From NCBI RefSeq assembly GCF_040649515.1, contig NZ_JBEZFP010000023.1, positions 20,690 to 84,689 of the forward strand: a stretch of DNA of 64,000 nt, read 5' to 3'. Shown in pieces: positions 26,530-35,504 of this stretch. The notes under the pieces were generated by a model. The model was not told the origin of the DNA, ran no database searches, and saw only the letters and a list, made by a program, of their open reading frames with translations. How positions within the stretch are numbered: position 1 is the first letter of the stretch; the number at the start of each line of letters is the position of its first letter. The position numbers and the translations under genes are program-made. Source of the DNA: Yinghuangia elevatio (GTDB taxonomy: Bacteria > Actinomycetota > Actinomycetes > Streptomycetales > Streptomycetaceae).

Positions 26530-26569
26530 GCTTGCGTGCGTGATCGCGACGGCGCGGTCACGCAAGCCA
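26530..26569. promoter_or_regulatory. Inverted repeat upstream of the small secreted protein
   Basis: GGCTTGCGTG (26530-26539) pairs exactly with CACGCAAGCC (26560-26569), ending 31 bases before the start codon. Could be the upstream gene's terminator, an operator or a leader hairpin. Confidence 0.45.
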
Positions 26570-26600
26570 CGGGGACACCCGTCTACACAAAGGACTGCAC

Positions 26601-27011
26601 GTGCCGATCCGACGCACTGTCATCTCCGCCGCGGCGACCCTCACGGCGGCCGCGGGCCTGCTTGCCGTACCCGCGACCGCACAGGCGCAGAGCCGGGCGG
26701 AGGTCGCGCCGCTCGGACAGACCTGCGGCGTCACGGCGTCGACCGGGAGCCTGTCGTGTTGGAACTCCGCCCCCACCTCGGTGCGGAGTTCGCCGTACGC
26801 CACGGACAGTTGGCAGGTCGACGTTCTGCGCACCACATGGAGTTGGTTCGGCTGCTACACGATCGGCGAGTTCCACGGCGGCGGCACGAAGACCTGGTAC
26901 GGCACCGTCGGGGACGACACCGGCCAGTGGGGCTTCGTCCCCGCGAGCGCGGTGAGCACGTCGTGGGCCTTCGACCTCAACCCCGGCCAGTATGGAATGA
27001 AGCACTGCTGA
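26601..27011 (+). CDS. Small secreted protein, SH3-like size, unknown function
   Basis: 136 aa. Clear Sec signal peptide (basic MPIRRT, hydrophobic core, cleavage near PATAQA). The mature part of about 105 residues has four Cys (TCGV, LSCW, FGCY, KHC), suggesting two disulfides, and an SH3b-like end (WYGTVGDDTGQWGFVPASAV), seen in many actinobacterial extracellular proteins. GTG start with AAAGGAC. No functional partner nearby. Confidence 0.72.
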   Translation: MPIRRTVISAAATLTAAAGLLAVPATAQAQSRAEVAPLGQTCGVTASTGSLSCWNSAPTSVRSSPYATDSWQVDVLRTTWSWFGCYTIGEFHGGGTKTWYGTVGDDTGQWGFVPASAVSTSWAFDLNPGQYGMKHC

Positions 27012-27143
27012 CCGGCGACCCGGTCCGCGCCCGGCCGAACCGCCTTCGAGGTCAAGGCACTTACGGGCGCCCGTGACGACGAGCTGCGACGCGCGGCCGT
27101 CGGACAGGGACCTCCGGCCTTTCGCGGGCGATGGATCAGTAGG

Positions 27144-28355
27144 TCAAGTCCGGACGCCGCCGCAGGTCACAGCCTTGTCCTGCGCGGGCTCACCCAAGAC
27201 CGGCCGCTGCCGCTTTCGGGCCGCGCGGCCGAGCTCGGGGAGGACGGTCGCGGTGCCGAGTACGGCCAGGCCGGCGCCGAGCCAGAGCGGCGCACGCAGG
27301 CCGAAGGCGTCGATGGCCAGGCCGCCGAACGAGGAGCCGACGATCACGCCGAGGGTGATGAAGGACGCGTGGACGGTGTTGACCATCGGCCCCGGGTTGC
27401 CCGCGCGCTGGACGCGGACCGCCATCGCCGGGTTCATGGTCACGCCGACCAGCCCGACGCCCGTCATGGCGAGCACCGCGGGGACGCGGAGGTGGGCGAG
27501 GAGGGCAAATGCCGCCAGGAACAGCGCGTTGAGGACGAGGCCGGCCAGCAGTACGCGCGCAGTGTGCCGGTCGGCCAGGCGTCCCACGACATGGTTGCCG
27601 ACGACCGTCGCCGCCCCGTACGCGACCAGCAGCAGCGGGACGGCTTCCGACGCGAATCCGGTGACCTCGGTGAGAATCGGGCTGAGGTAGCTGAACGCGG
27701 CGAAGGTCGCGCCGATGATGAAGGTGCTGGTCGACAGGGCCAGCCACAGCCGGCCGTTCCGGAAGACCGCAAGCTCCTGCCGCAGGTTGCCGCCGCCGTC
27801 ACCGGCGCGGTCGAGGTCGGGGACGCCCGCCATCGTGGCGAGTGCGGCCATGACGGTCAGGGCGCCGACGGTCCAGAAGGCGGCACGCCAGCCGAATTGC
27901 CCGCCGATCACCGTGGACAGCGGCAGTCCGAGGAGCGTGCCGAGCATCAGGCCGTTCAGCACGACGGCCAAGGCGCGGCCGCGCACTTCCGGGCGGCTCA
28001 AGTGGACCGCCATCGATATGGCGACGCCGAAGAACGCCTGCGAGGCGACGCCGGAGACGACGCGAGCGACCAGCATGACCCGGTAGGACGGCGCGACGGC
28101 GGCCAGCACGTTGCCCGCGAGGAAGACGGCGAACAGCATCATGAGAGCGGTCTTCGGGCGTATCCGCACCAGCGCGACGGTCATCAGCGGCCCGCCGGCC
28201 GCCATGGCGACCGCGAACGCGGTGATCAGGTAGCCGACTTGGGCGAGCGAGACACCGAGCCCGCGGGCCATCTCGGGCATCAGGCCGCCGACGGCGAACT
28301 CGCTGGTCACCATCGCGAAGATGCCGATGGCCAGGACGTAGACGGCACGGGGCAT
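27144..28355 (-). CDS. MFS transporter, DHA1-type drug efflux
   Basis: 403 aa from the ATG at 28355, which has AAAGGAG five bases upstream; an in-frame ATG six codons earlier lies inside the operator. Twelve hydrophobic segments; motif A-like loop VALVRIRPKTALMML and motif C-like GLMLGTLLGLPLSTVIGG place it with DHA1 antiporters of the AraJ/Cmx group. It lies directly downstream of a TetR repressor on the same strand, with a 16-bp palindrome covering its leader, so it is probably induced by a toxic compound. Confidence 0.85.
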   Translation of the reverse strand: MPRAVYVLAIGIFAMVTSEFAVGGLMPEMARGLGVSLAQVGYLITAFAVAMAAGGPLMTVALVRIRPKTALMMLFAVFLAGNVLAAVAPSYRVMLVARVVSGVASQAFFGVAISMAVHLSRPEVRGRALAVVLNGLMLGTLLGLPLSTVIGGQFGWRAAFWTVGALTVMAALATMAGVPDLDRAGDGGGNLRQELAVFRNGRLWLALSTSTFIIGATFAAFSYLSPILTEVTGFASEAVPLLLVAYGAATVVGNHVVGRLADRHTARVLLAGLVLNALFLAAFALLAHLRVPAVLAMTGVGLVGVTMNPAMAVRVQRAGNPGPMVNTVHASFITLGVIVGSSFGGLAIDAFGLRAPLWLGAGLAVLGTATVLPELGRAARKRQRPVLGEPAQDKAVTCGGVRT

Positions 28356-28368
28356 GCGGACTCCTTTT

Positions 28369-28384
28369 TGCATCGATCGATGCA
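28369..28384. promoter_or_regulatory. TetR operator in front of the MFS gene
   Basis: TGCATCGATCGATGCA, a perfect 16-bp palindrome, ends 14 bases before the MFS start. A near-identical dyad precedes the TetR gene. Confidence 0.75.
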
Positions 28385-28443
28385 GAATTTGGGCAGGGGA
28401 AGGCCCAGGGCCGAGGAAGTGCCCCGGCCCCGGAAGTGCGGTG

Positions 28444-29037
28444 TCAGACCAGGGCGTCCATGGCCGCGGCGGCGATGGCCTCGAGGGCGGCGTCGTCCGC
28501 GCCGCCTTGCGCGGCCACCCGGATCCCGGCGATCACCGCGTTGACGAAACGGGCCAGCGCCGCCGCGTCGCGGGCGGACCCGATGCCGCCGTCGCGCTGC
28601 CCGACGCCGATGATCGCGGCCAGCGCGGCGAGGCGGCGTTCCGCGTCGCGCTCCAGCATCAGGGCGATCTCCGGGTCGCGGCCAGCGAGTTCCATGGTGG
28701 TGTTGACGGTCAGGCAGCCAAGGCCGTAGCCGTCGCGCCGGTTCTCCGCCTCGGTGCGCAGGATCCGGGCGAACAGCGCGCGGATCCGGTCGGCCGGCGG
28801 CCGTCCGGGGTCCTCGAGGATCTGCAGCTGGTCGGCCGTGGTCGCGTCCATGTAGCGGGTCAGCGCCCGCTTGAACAACTCGCGCTTGTTGGTGAAGGCG
28901 TTGTACACGCTGCTGCGGTCCAGACCGAGGGCATCACACAGGTCTCTGGTCGAGGTCGACTCGTAGCCGTGCGCCCAGAAGGTACGCATCGCCGTCTCCA
29001 GGACCTGGTTCTCGTCGAATGATCGCGGCCTCGCCAT
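28444..29037 (-). CDS. TetR-family repressor of the adjacent MFS gene
   Basis: 197 aa. N-terminal helix-turn-helix (ARPRSFDENQVLETAMRTFW; LCDALGLDRSSVYNAFTNK), then a C-terminal ligand domain with GLGCLTVNTTMEL, typical of the AcrR/TetR_C group that controls efflux pumps and flavin enzymes. Located upstream of the MFS gene on the same strand with an 88-bp gap. Operators at 28369-28384 and 29057-29072 suggest that it controls both the pump and itself. Confidence 0.88.
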   Translation of the reverse strand: MARPRSFDENQVLETAMRTFWAHGYESTSTRDLCDALGLDRSSVYNAFTNKRELFKRALTRYMDATTADQLQILEDPGRPPADRIRALFARILRTEAENRRDGYGLGCLTVNTTMELAGRDPEIALMLERDAERRLAALAAIIGVGQRDGGIGSARDAAALARFVNAVIAGIRVAAQGGADDAALEAIAAAAMDALV

Positions 29038-29056
29038 ACCGGCACGCTACCTGTTT

Positions 29057-29072
29057 TGCATCAGTCGGTGCA
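29057..29072. promoter_or_regulatory. TetR autoregulatory operator
   Basis: TGCATCAGTCGGTGCA matches TGCATCGATCGATGCA at 13 of 16 positions. It lies 20 bases upstream of the repressor start, and also in the divergent upstream region of the SpoIIE gene. Confidence 0.65.
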
Positions 29073-29156
29073 ATACGAGTCGCCCCGGGCGCATCCCCGG
29101 GCGCGCGGCGGAGCCGGGGACGGGTCGACCCGCGGGAACGGTGCTAGAAAGAAGAA

Positions 29157-32093
29157 ATGATGGGGCGTTTTGTCCGCTTGATCCGGTCGCGCGTCCACGG
29201 CCCGCGCAGTCTGGCAGGGCAGATGTTCGTGCTCCAGGTCGTGGTCGTGGTGCTGCTTGTCGCCGCGGCGGTGGCAGTGCTGCTGGTGCAGGCGCGCCGC
29301 GACAGCGAACGCGACGCGCGGCACCGCTCGCAGACCGCCGCGGAAACCTTCGCCCACTCCCCCGGGCTGGTGGACGTGCTGACCGGCCCCGATCCCGCCG
29401 CCGTCCTCGAACCGGCCGCGCAGGTCGCGCAGGAGGCCGGCGGGGTGGACGCGATCACCGTGCTCGACCCGGCCGGGGTGTTCCTGACCGGCCCGGACAC
29501 GGCGCAGATCGGGAGCCGCTACCAGGGCAACCTGGGGCCGTTCCTGGCCGCCGGGCAGTCCCTGACCACGAAGTACTCCACGAACCAGGGCGACGCGTTC
29601 GTCACGGTGGTGCCGGTGTACGGGCGCGCGGGCGAGCCGCTGGCGCTCGTGGTGGCCGCGATCACCGTGGACCGCGTCAACGACACCGTAGGGCGGCTGA
29701 TCCCCTGGCTGGTGCTCGGCGCGGCGGGCGCACTGGCGCTGTCGGCGGGCGCGGCGGCCCTGGTGAGCCGACGGCTTCGGCGGCAGACCCGGGGGCTCGG
29801 GCCGAGCGAGATCACCCGTATGTACGAACACCACGACGCGGTCCTGCACGCGGCCCGCGAGGGCGTGCTGATCCTGGACGCCGAGCGGCGCGTGGTCCTG
29901 GCCAACGACGAGGCCCGGCGCCTGCTGGACCTGCCCGACGTGGTCGAGCGGCGCGGTTCGGCGTCCCTGGCTTTGCCGCCGGGTCTGGCGGACCTGCTGG
30001 TGTCCGGGCGGGACGCCTCCGACGAGGTGCACATCGTCGGAGACCGGCTGCTTGCGGTCAATCAGCGGCCCACCGCGCCGTACGGGTCGGCCGGCAGCGT
30101 GGTGACACTGCGCGACACCACCGAGCTGCGGCAGCTGGCCGGGCAGGCCCAGGCCGTGCGCGAGCGGCTGAGCCTGCTGTACGAAGCGGGGGTACGGGTC
30201 GGCACCACGCTGGACGTGGCGCGCACCGCGCAGGAGCTGGCGGACCTGTGCGTACCGCGGTTCGCGGACATCGTCACCGTCGACCTCCTGGACGCCATGC
30301 TCGACGGCGGCGAACCCACCCCCTCGCCCACTCCCTCGCCCGTCACCGACCCGGAGACGCACGACGCTTCCGAGGCGGCCCCAGGGTCTTCCGGGCGGAT
30401 GCGGCGGGTGACGTCGCATTGGGCGGAGTGGGGCGGCGGTGTTCCGACGCTGTATCCGATCGGCGAGGAGATCGAGTTCGCGGAGGCGACGCCGATGGCC
30501 GAGGCGCTGCGCGACGGGCGCGGGGTGCTGCGGGCGGACCTGGCGGCCGACCTGGCGTGGCAGGCGCAGGCCCCCGACCGTGCCGCGCGGCTGATCGAGG
30601 CCGGGGTGCACTCGCTGGTCACGGTGCCGCTCAAGGCCCGCGGCCTGGTGCTGGGCCTGGCGACGTTCTGGCGCGGGGCGGGGTCGGCGGCGTTCGATAC
30701 CGACGATGTGTCCTTCGCGGAGGAAGTCGCCGCGCGAGCCGCCGTCGCCGTCGACAACGCCCGCCGGTACACCCGCGAGCACGCCACCGCGGTCACCCTG
30801 CAACGCAGCCTGCTCCCCCACGCGCTCCCCGAACAGGACGCGGTCGACGCCGCGTACCGCTACCTGCCCGCCCGCGCCGCCACCGCCCCGGGCGCCCCAG
30901 CCGACACCGCGGCGTACGCGGCCGAGGCGGAGACGGTTGTGGGGGCAGGCGTGGGGGGCGACTGGTACGACGTGATCGTGCTGCCAGGCGCGCGGGTGGC
31001 GCTGGTGGTCGGCGATGTGGTCGGGCACGGCCTGCACGCCGCGGCGACGATGGGCCGGCTGCGGACCGCGGTACGCAACTTCTCCGCGTTGGACCTGTCC
31101 CCGGACGAGGTGGTCGGGCACCTGGACGAACTCGTCGCCGGGATCGACCAGGACCGTCCCGAGGACAACGCGATCGGCCCCGGAGGCGCGGACGGCCCCG
31201 AAGGCCTCGCCGGTCCGGATGCGTCGGTGGGGCGGATGACCGGGGCGACGTGCCTGTACGCGATCTACGACCCCGTCGCCGGGCGGGTGGTCGCGGCCCG
31301 GGCCGGCCACCCGGGGCCGGCGGTCGTGGACGCCGCGGGTGCCGTGGACTTCCCGCAGGTGCCGGCGTCGCTTCCGCTCGGGCTGAACGAGGGACTGCCC
31401 ATCGAGACCGCCGAGTTCGACCTGGCCGAGGGGTCGCGGCTGGTGCTGTTCACCGACGGCCTGGTGGAGCGCCGCGACCGGCACGAGGACGGGGACGGGG
31501 ACGCCGGGCTGGACCTGCTGCGCGACGCGCTGGTCACCGCGGGCCCGGCCGCGACGCCGGAGCAGACATGTGACGCGGTGATCGCCGCGCTCGGTGTCGA
31601 ACGGCCGAGCGACGACGTCGCGCTGCTGGTGGCCCGTACCCACGTGCTGGACGACGCACGGGTCGCGGTGTGGGACGTGCCGTCCGACCCGGAGGCGGTC
31701 GGCGCCGTACGCGCCGCGTGTGCCCGGCAGTTGGACGCCTGGGGCCTGGGCGCGATCGACTTCACCGCCGAGCTGATCCTCAGCGAGCTGGTCACCAACG
31801 CGATCCGCTACGGCACTCCCCCGATCCGGGTCCGCCTCATCCATGAACGCGCCCTCACGTGCGAGGTATCCGACGCCGGCAGCACCGCACCGCACCTGCG
31901 ACGCGCGGCCACCACCGACGAGGGAGGCCGAGGACTGTTCCTCGTCGCCAGGTTCGCCGCCCGCTGGGGCACCCGCTACACCGCCCGCGGCAAGGTCATC
32001 TGGGCCGAACTCCCCCTCCCCGGCGCCGGCGACGCCCCGACGGCGGACCTCGGCGACGCGCTGCTCGACCAGTTCACCGACGCCGATTGGTGA
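29157..32093 (+). CDS. Membrane sensor SpoIIE-type PP2C phosphatase with HATPase domain
   Basis: 978 aa. Order of parts: transmembrane helix (about 22-45), extracellular Cache-like sensor (about 50-180), second helix (about 190-215), PAS domain (VLHAAREGVLILDAERRVVLANDEA), GAF domain (about 340-545), SpoIIE/PP2C phosphatase (GGDWYDVIVLPGARVALVVGDVVGHG; LFTDGLVERR) and a C-terminal RsbW-like HATPase (LILSELVTNAIRYGTPP; DEGGRGLFLV). Such proteins sense a signal and set the phosphorylation state of anti-anti-sigma factors in partner switching; here the antagonistic kinase-like domain is fused on. Purine-rich AAAGAAG site before the ATG. Divergent from the TetR gene. Confidence 0.9.
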   Translation: MMGRFVRLIRSRVHGPRSLAGQMFVLQVVVVVLLVAAAVAVLLVQARRDSERDARHRSQTAAETFAHSPGLVDVLTGPDPAAVLEPAAQVAQEAGGVDAITVLDPAGVFLTGPDTAQIGSRYQGNLGPFLAAGQSLTTKYSTNQGDAFVTVVPVYGRAGEPLALVVAAITVDRVNDTVGRLIPWLVLGAAGALALSAGAAALVSRRLRRQTRGLGPSEITRMYEHHDAVLHAAREGVLILDAERRVVLANDEARRLLDLPDVVERRGSASLALPPGLADLLVSGRDASDEVHIVGDRLLAVNQRPTAPYGSAGSVVTLRDTTELRQLAGQAQAVRERLSLLYEAGVRVGTTLDVARTAQELADLCVPRFADIVTVDLLDAMLDGGEPTPSPTPSPVTDPETHDASEAAPGSSGRMRRVTSHWAEWGGGVPTLYPIGEEIEFAEATPMAEALRDGRGVLRADLAADLAWQAQAPDRAARLIEAGVHSLVTVPLKARGLVLGLATFWRGAGSAAFDTDDVSFAEEVAARAAVAVDNARRYTREHATAVTLQRSLLPHALPEQDAVDAAYRYLPARAATAPGAPADTAAYAAEAETVVGAGVGGDWYDVIVLPGARVALVVGDVVGHGLHAAATMGRLRTAVRNFSALDLSPDEVVGHLDELVAGIDQDRPEDNAIGPGGADGPEGLAGPDASVGRMTGATCLYAIYDPVAGRVVAARAGHPGPAVVDAAGAVDFPQVPASLPLGLNEGLPIETAEFDLAEGSRLVLFTDGLVERRDRHEDGDGDAGLDLLRDALVTAGPAATPEQTCDAVIAALGVERPSDDVALLVARTHVLDDARVAVWDVPSDPEAVGAVRAACARQLDAWGLGAIDFTAELILSELVTNAIRYGTPPIRVRLIHERALTCEVSDAGSTAPHLRRAATTDEGGRGLFLVARFAARWGTRYTARGKVIWAELPLPGAGDAPTADLGDALLDQFTDADW

Positions 32094-32138
32094 ACTGGTG
32101 GCTGGTGATTGGTAACTGGTGATGGGTAACTGGTGATG
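32088..32138. repeat. Imperfect 14-bp tandem repeats at the SpoIIE gene end
   Basis: Units TGGTGAACTGGTGGC, TGGTGATTGGTAAC, TGGTGATGGGTAAC and a partial TGGTGATG follow one another, beginning in the stop codon of the phosphatase gene. Several stop codons in sequence; no protein product likely. Confidence 0.7.
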
Positions 32139-32146
32139 CCCTCGCC

Positions 32147-32170
32147 GGGGACGCCGACCGTCGGCGCCCC
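32147..32170. terminator. Hairpin between convergent SpoIIE and protease genes
   Basis: GGGG(A)CGCCGA (32147-32157, one bulged A) pairs with TCGGCGCCCC (32161-32170) around a three-base loop. Confidence 0.55.
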
Positions 32171-32184
32171 CGGGTGGCCCACCG

Positions 32185-33108
32185 TCAGCCCGTCGTCGTC
32201 ACCAGACGGTCCCGGACGCCTTGCGCCGCCTCTGGTCCGTGCGTGAGCAGCACGTCGAACAGCCATTCCAGCTGCGAGCCGACGTCCGTCACCGCATCGC
32301 GGTTGATCTCGTTCGGGGGTTTCCTGGAGCAGATGTCCGGCTGCAGGAACGTGCCGTTCATGATCCCGTTCACGATGCCGGTGACAACCGTGACCTCGCC
32401 GAACCGCGTCCGCACCTTTTCGGTGTACGGCGAACCGGAGTCGCCGAAGCAGACACCGCCCTGCCGACCGTCGGCCACCACCACGCAGTTCATGGTGGCG
32501 GGGTCCATGAGTTGGAGGCCGTCCCGGGGCCGGATCAGGTTGCAGGTCTCGTCGGCCACGCGCTTCATCGGGAGCTGCCACAAGCGCACGGGATTGGAGT
32601 CGTTGCACGCGGGGTCGTCGAAGTCCCGGTCGCAGGTCCGCCCCCATCCCGCGACATTGCCGACCGCACCCGAGCGGCCGGGGATGCCGATCGGAAGCAG
32701 CGGCGCACCCCACACCGGACGCTCCAGGCGGACGAGGGCGGCGTCGTTCCCGAAGCCGCCGTTCACCGAGTCATGGGCCGGGTTCTTGTACACGGCGGGC
32801 TTGTTGTCCGCGTCGCGGGCGACCCGCACGACGACCCCGCCCGCGTTCCAGGTGACCGAGCCCAGCCGGGCCTGGTCCTGAACGTACGGCGCACAGTGCG
32901 CGGCCGTCAGCACCCAGTCGGGAGCGATGAGTGCGCCGCCGCACTCGTGGTCGGCGACGCCGTCCTTGACGCTCTGGAGTGACACGGTCGAGGGCTTCGT
33001 GGCGGGATCACCGTTGATGATCGCCGAGGCCGAGCCGGACGGTAAGACGGCGAGAAGCGTGACGGCGACGGCGCTTGTCAGGGCCAGTCGCCGGAATTCT
33101 GTGAACAC
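32185..33108 (-). CDS. Secreted trypsin-like serine protease (S1 family)
   Basis: 307 aa from the GTG at 33108, which has GGTGG upstream and gives a clean signal peptide (EFRRLALTSAVAVTLLAVLPSG, cleavage near SASA). The mature enzyme begins IINGDPA, like an activated trypsin N-terminus. Catalytic triad visible: His in LTAAHC, Asp in GNDAALVRL, Ser in CFGDSGSP. Six or more Cys suggest disulfides. Probably degrades extracellular protein. A longer start at 33153 is possible but would bury the signal peptide. Confidence 0.88.
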   Translation of the reverse strand: MFTEFRRLALTSAVAVTLLAVLPSGSASAIINGDPATKPSTVSLQSVKDGVADHECGGALIAPDWVLTAAHCAPYVQDQARLGSVTWNAGGVVVRVARDADNKPAVYKNPAHDSVNGGFGNDAALVRLERPVWGAPLLPIGIPGRSGAVGNVAGWGRTCDRDFDDPACNDSNPVRLWQLPMKRVADETCNLIRPRDGLQLMDPATMNCVVVADGRQGGVCFGDSGSPYTEKVRTRFGEVTVVTGIVNGIMNGTFLQPDICSRKPPNEINRDAVTDVGSQLEWLFDVLLTHGPEAAQGVRDRLVTTTG

Positions 33109-33153
33109 GAGCCACCTTTCTGGGGGTGAGGTGCCGCGTGTCGGTGGCAGCAC

Positions 33154-33619
33154 CGTGACCCGGGCGGCCTTTGTCGGCCGAACCAGGCGGATGAGGAGCG
33201 AAATGTATTGCCGTTTTCAAGAGCGGCGCTTTTTGGAAATTCGCGCAACGCGCCCTGTTCGGATATTCGCGGCGCGCGCCGATCACGTTTGCAGTCGATG
33301 CCCGCTCATGTCAATGCCCTGGCCGGCGACGGCGCGAGGCGGATCTGCGCAGCCAGAACCCGCCCGAATATCTGACGTATTTTTCTCTGTCCGGCCCCGG
33401 TGGCATGTGTGAGGTTATTCGGATGCCCAGCCCGCCGACGCGCCAACGGTATCGCGTCGGCACTTTCTCCGTCACCTGCCGATAACCGCAGCGAACGGAC
33501 CACTAACCCGACGCCTTTTTCCAGAAGACGGAAATTGCTCAAAGGCTCGCCGACCGGTACGCCGCCGACGACCTCGGTCCCGGCACCGGATCATCACGCG
33601 AGGCCGATAGCGTGGCCGC
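33154..33619. other. Gene-free interval with lower GC and a small dyad
   Basis: About 470 bp between divergent genes; should hold both promoters. Several T- and A-runs occur. CCGACGCG (33435-33442) and CGCGTCGG (33453-33460) form an 8-bp stem. No ORF with typical codon bias. Confidence 0.45.
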
Positions 33620-34162
33620 ATGTCGAACCAACCACCCGGCACGCGGGCGTCGCACGAGGACCGCGATCGCGTCGTGGATGCGCTGCGCCGCGCCGCCGGC
33701 GACGGTCGGCTGGACGCCGACGAACTGGACACCCGGCTGGAGAGCGCACTGTCCGCCCGTACCCTCGGGGAGTTGGCCGAACTCACCGCCGACCTGCCGG
33801 TGCCGCCCGGCGCCAAGGGCAAGGACGTGCTCGTGGTCGAGCAACACGGCGGCAAGTACCGCAGGGAGGGGCGGTGGTCGGTGCCCCCACGTATCGAAGT
33901 CCGCACGCAACTGTGCCGCGTCACCTTCGACTTCAGCGACGCGGTGATCAGTTCCGACGTCCTGCGCGTCGAGGTGGACATGGTCCACGGCAAGCTGTTT
34001 TTCGCCGGCGCGCGGGACATCGTGTTCGACACCGACGGGCTCGCCCTCACCTACTCCAAGGTCAAACTTCGCCCCAAGAACTCCGCCGCCGCCGACCCCC
34101 GTCTCCGCATCGAACTTGTCGGAAGGCTCCTGCACGCCAAGGTCGTCGAGCGGCGGGCGTAG
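33620..34162 (+). CDS. DUF1707 domain protein
   Basis: 180 aa. The N-terminal segment SHEDRDRVVDALRRAAGDGRL followed by LDADELDTRLESALSARTLGEL is the DUF1707 (SHOCT-like) motif common in actinobacterial regulators and membrane-associated proteins. The rest is beta-rich with no transmembrane segment, resembling LiaF-type cell-wall-active domains. Function unknown. Ribosome site is weak. Confidence 0.75.
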   Translation: MSNQPPGTRASHEDRDRVVDALRRAAGDGRLDADELDTRLESALSARTLGELAELTADLPVPPGAKGKDVLVVEQHGGKYRREGRWSVPPRIEVRTQLCRVTFDFSDAVISSDVLRVEVDMVHGKLFFAGARDIVFDTDGLALTYSKVKLRPKNSAAADPRLRIELVGRLLHAKVVERRA

Positions 34163-34318
34163 CGCGAACGACGAAAACCCGCGACGGCTCGGGAAGGCGG
34201 CGGCAGGACGGCAACGCCCTCCCGCGTCCGTGGCGGTGGGGTACGCGATCCGGGCGCGCGGTCGCCCGGATCGCGTCGAACATGTCCGCGTGCCGGGCGG
34301 CCGGCGGCGCCGGTCGAG

Positions 34319-34594
34319 TCAGCGGCGGGCGCGGCGGGAGTGGCCGAAGAAGATGCGGTACGCGACCAGCAGGGCGAGGGATCCGGCGATCGAGACGCCC
34401 CAGGTGCGCAGGTCGAAGAAGTCCTTCTCGAAGGGGCGGTCGAAGAGTTCGGCGGCCGCCCAGCCACCCAGGAGCGCCCCGGCGATGCCGATCAGGATCG
34501 TGATGACGAAGCCGCCCGGGTCGCGTCCGGGGAGGAGCAACTTGGCGATGGCGCCGGCCAGGAGACCGAGAATGATCCACGCGATGATGCCCAT
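34319..34594 (-). CDS. GlsB/YeaQ/YmgE-family small membrane protein
   Basis: 91 aa with three hydrophobic segments: MGIIAWIILGLLAGAIAKLL, ITILIGIAGALLGGWAAAEL and SIAGSLALLVAYRIFF, ending HSRRARR. The GLLAGAIAK and GxxGALLGG patterns define the transglycosylase-associated (Pfam Transgly_assoc) family, linked to general stress. Convergent with the DUF1707 gene. Confidence 0.85.
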   Translation of the reverse strand: MGIIAWIILGLLAGAIAKLLLPGRDPGGFVITILIGIAGALLGGWAAAELFDRPFEKDFFDLRTWGVSIAGSLALLVAYRIFFGHSRRARR

Positions 34595-34783
34595 GTCGCA
34601 CCCATGCCCTTCGAGTTGGCGAGCCAGATGTTCGGCTCGCTCAAGGCGCTACCCGGGGTGCGTCGTCACACGCCACATAGGGAGGGAAGTCACGTTGGCC
34701 GCGCACTCGCCCGGCGACCGCGAACTCGCGTCACACCGCCCGCCTTTCGGTCGGCTTCACTCTCCTGTCCGACGGGACGAAGT

Positions 34784-34823
34784 GCAGCCCCTGCATCTAC
34801 AGGTCTGTAGATGCAGGGGCTGC
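34784..34823. terminator. Long hairpin downstream of terD, containing an operator-like dyad
   Basis: A 19-bp perfect inverted repeat (34784-34802 with 34805-34823) with only two bases between arms. It should terminate terD. Its core ATCTACAGGTCTGTAGAT (34795-34812) is matched at 16 of 18 positions by a dyad upstream of terD, so it may also be a protein-binding site. Confidence 0.65.
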
Positions 34824-34855
34824 CGGAGAACACTGCCCGACCGCGTCGGAGTCGG

Positions 34856-35431
34856 TCAGACGTTCACGCCGAAGTCCCGTGCGATGCCCCCGAGTCCGGA
34901 CGCGTAGCCCTGGCCGACCGCGCGGAACTTCCACTCGCCGCCGTGCCGGTACAGCTCGCCGAACACCATGGCCGTCTCGGTCGACGCGTCCTCGGTCAGG
35001 TCGTAGCGGGCCAGTTCGGCGTCGTCGCCGCGGTTGACGACACGGATGTAGGCGTTGCGTACCTGGCCGAAAGACTGTCCGCGGACGTCGGCGTCGTGGA
35101 TGGACACCGGGAAGACGATCCGGGTCACGTCGGCCGGCACGCCGTTCAGCTCGACGTTGACGACCTCGTCGTCCCCGTCGCCTTCACCGGTGAGGTTGTC
35201 GCCGGTGTGCTGGACCGAACCGTCCGGGCTCGTGAGGTTGTTGTAGAAGACGAAGTGCGCGTCGGACAGCACTCGTCCGCTCTCACCGAGCAGCAGCGCG
35301 CTCGCGTCGAGGTCGAAGTCCGCGCCCGAGGTCGCGCGTACATCCCAGCCCAGACCGACCGCCACGGACGAGAGTCCGGGCGCGGCCTTGGACAACGACA
35401 CATTGCCGCCCTTGGCGAGGGTGACTCCCAC
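34856..35431 (-). CDS. terD: TerD-family calcium-binding stress protein
   Basis: 191 aa, standard TerD length. Begins GVTLAKGGNVSLSKAAP and contains the family motifs VGLGWDVRATSG..FDLDASAL, DEVVNVELNGVP and IFPVSIHDAD, with the acidic Ca2+-binding loops. TerD proteins are tied to tellurite, phage and stress resistance and, in Streptomyces, calcium-dependent growth. GTG start with GGAAGGA upstream. The gene stands alone and is flanked by matching dyads. Confidence 0.92.
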   Translation of the reverse strand: MGVTLAKGGNVSLSKAAPGLSSVAVGLGWDVRATSGADFDLDASALLLGESGRVLSDAHFVFYNNLTSPDGSVQHTGDNLTGEGDGDDEVVNVELNGVPADVTRIVFPVSIHDADVRGQSFGQVRNAYIRVVNRGDDAELARYDLTEDASTETAMVFGELYRHGGEWKFRAVGQGYASGLGGIARDFGVNV

Positions 35432-35504
35432 AGCGTACGTTCCTTCCGCCAGTCGTCAGTGCCATCGGGCGCACTCGCCGAAGGGAGCCCGCCCGCGCCG
35501 GTGA

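Noticed and set aside
29061..31895. 944-codon open frame on the minus strand
   Set aside because: Antisense to the SpoIIE-type phosphatase gene, caused by GC-rich third positions; Gln/Gly/His-rich and motif-free.
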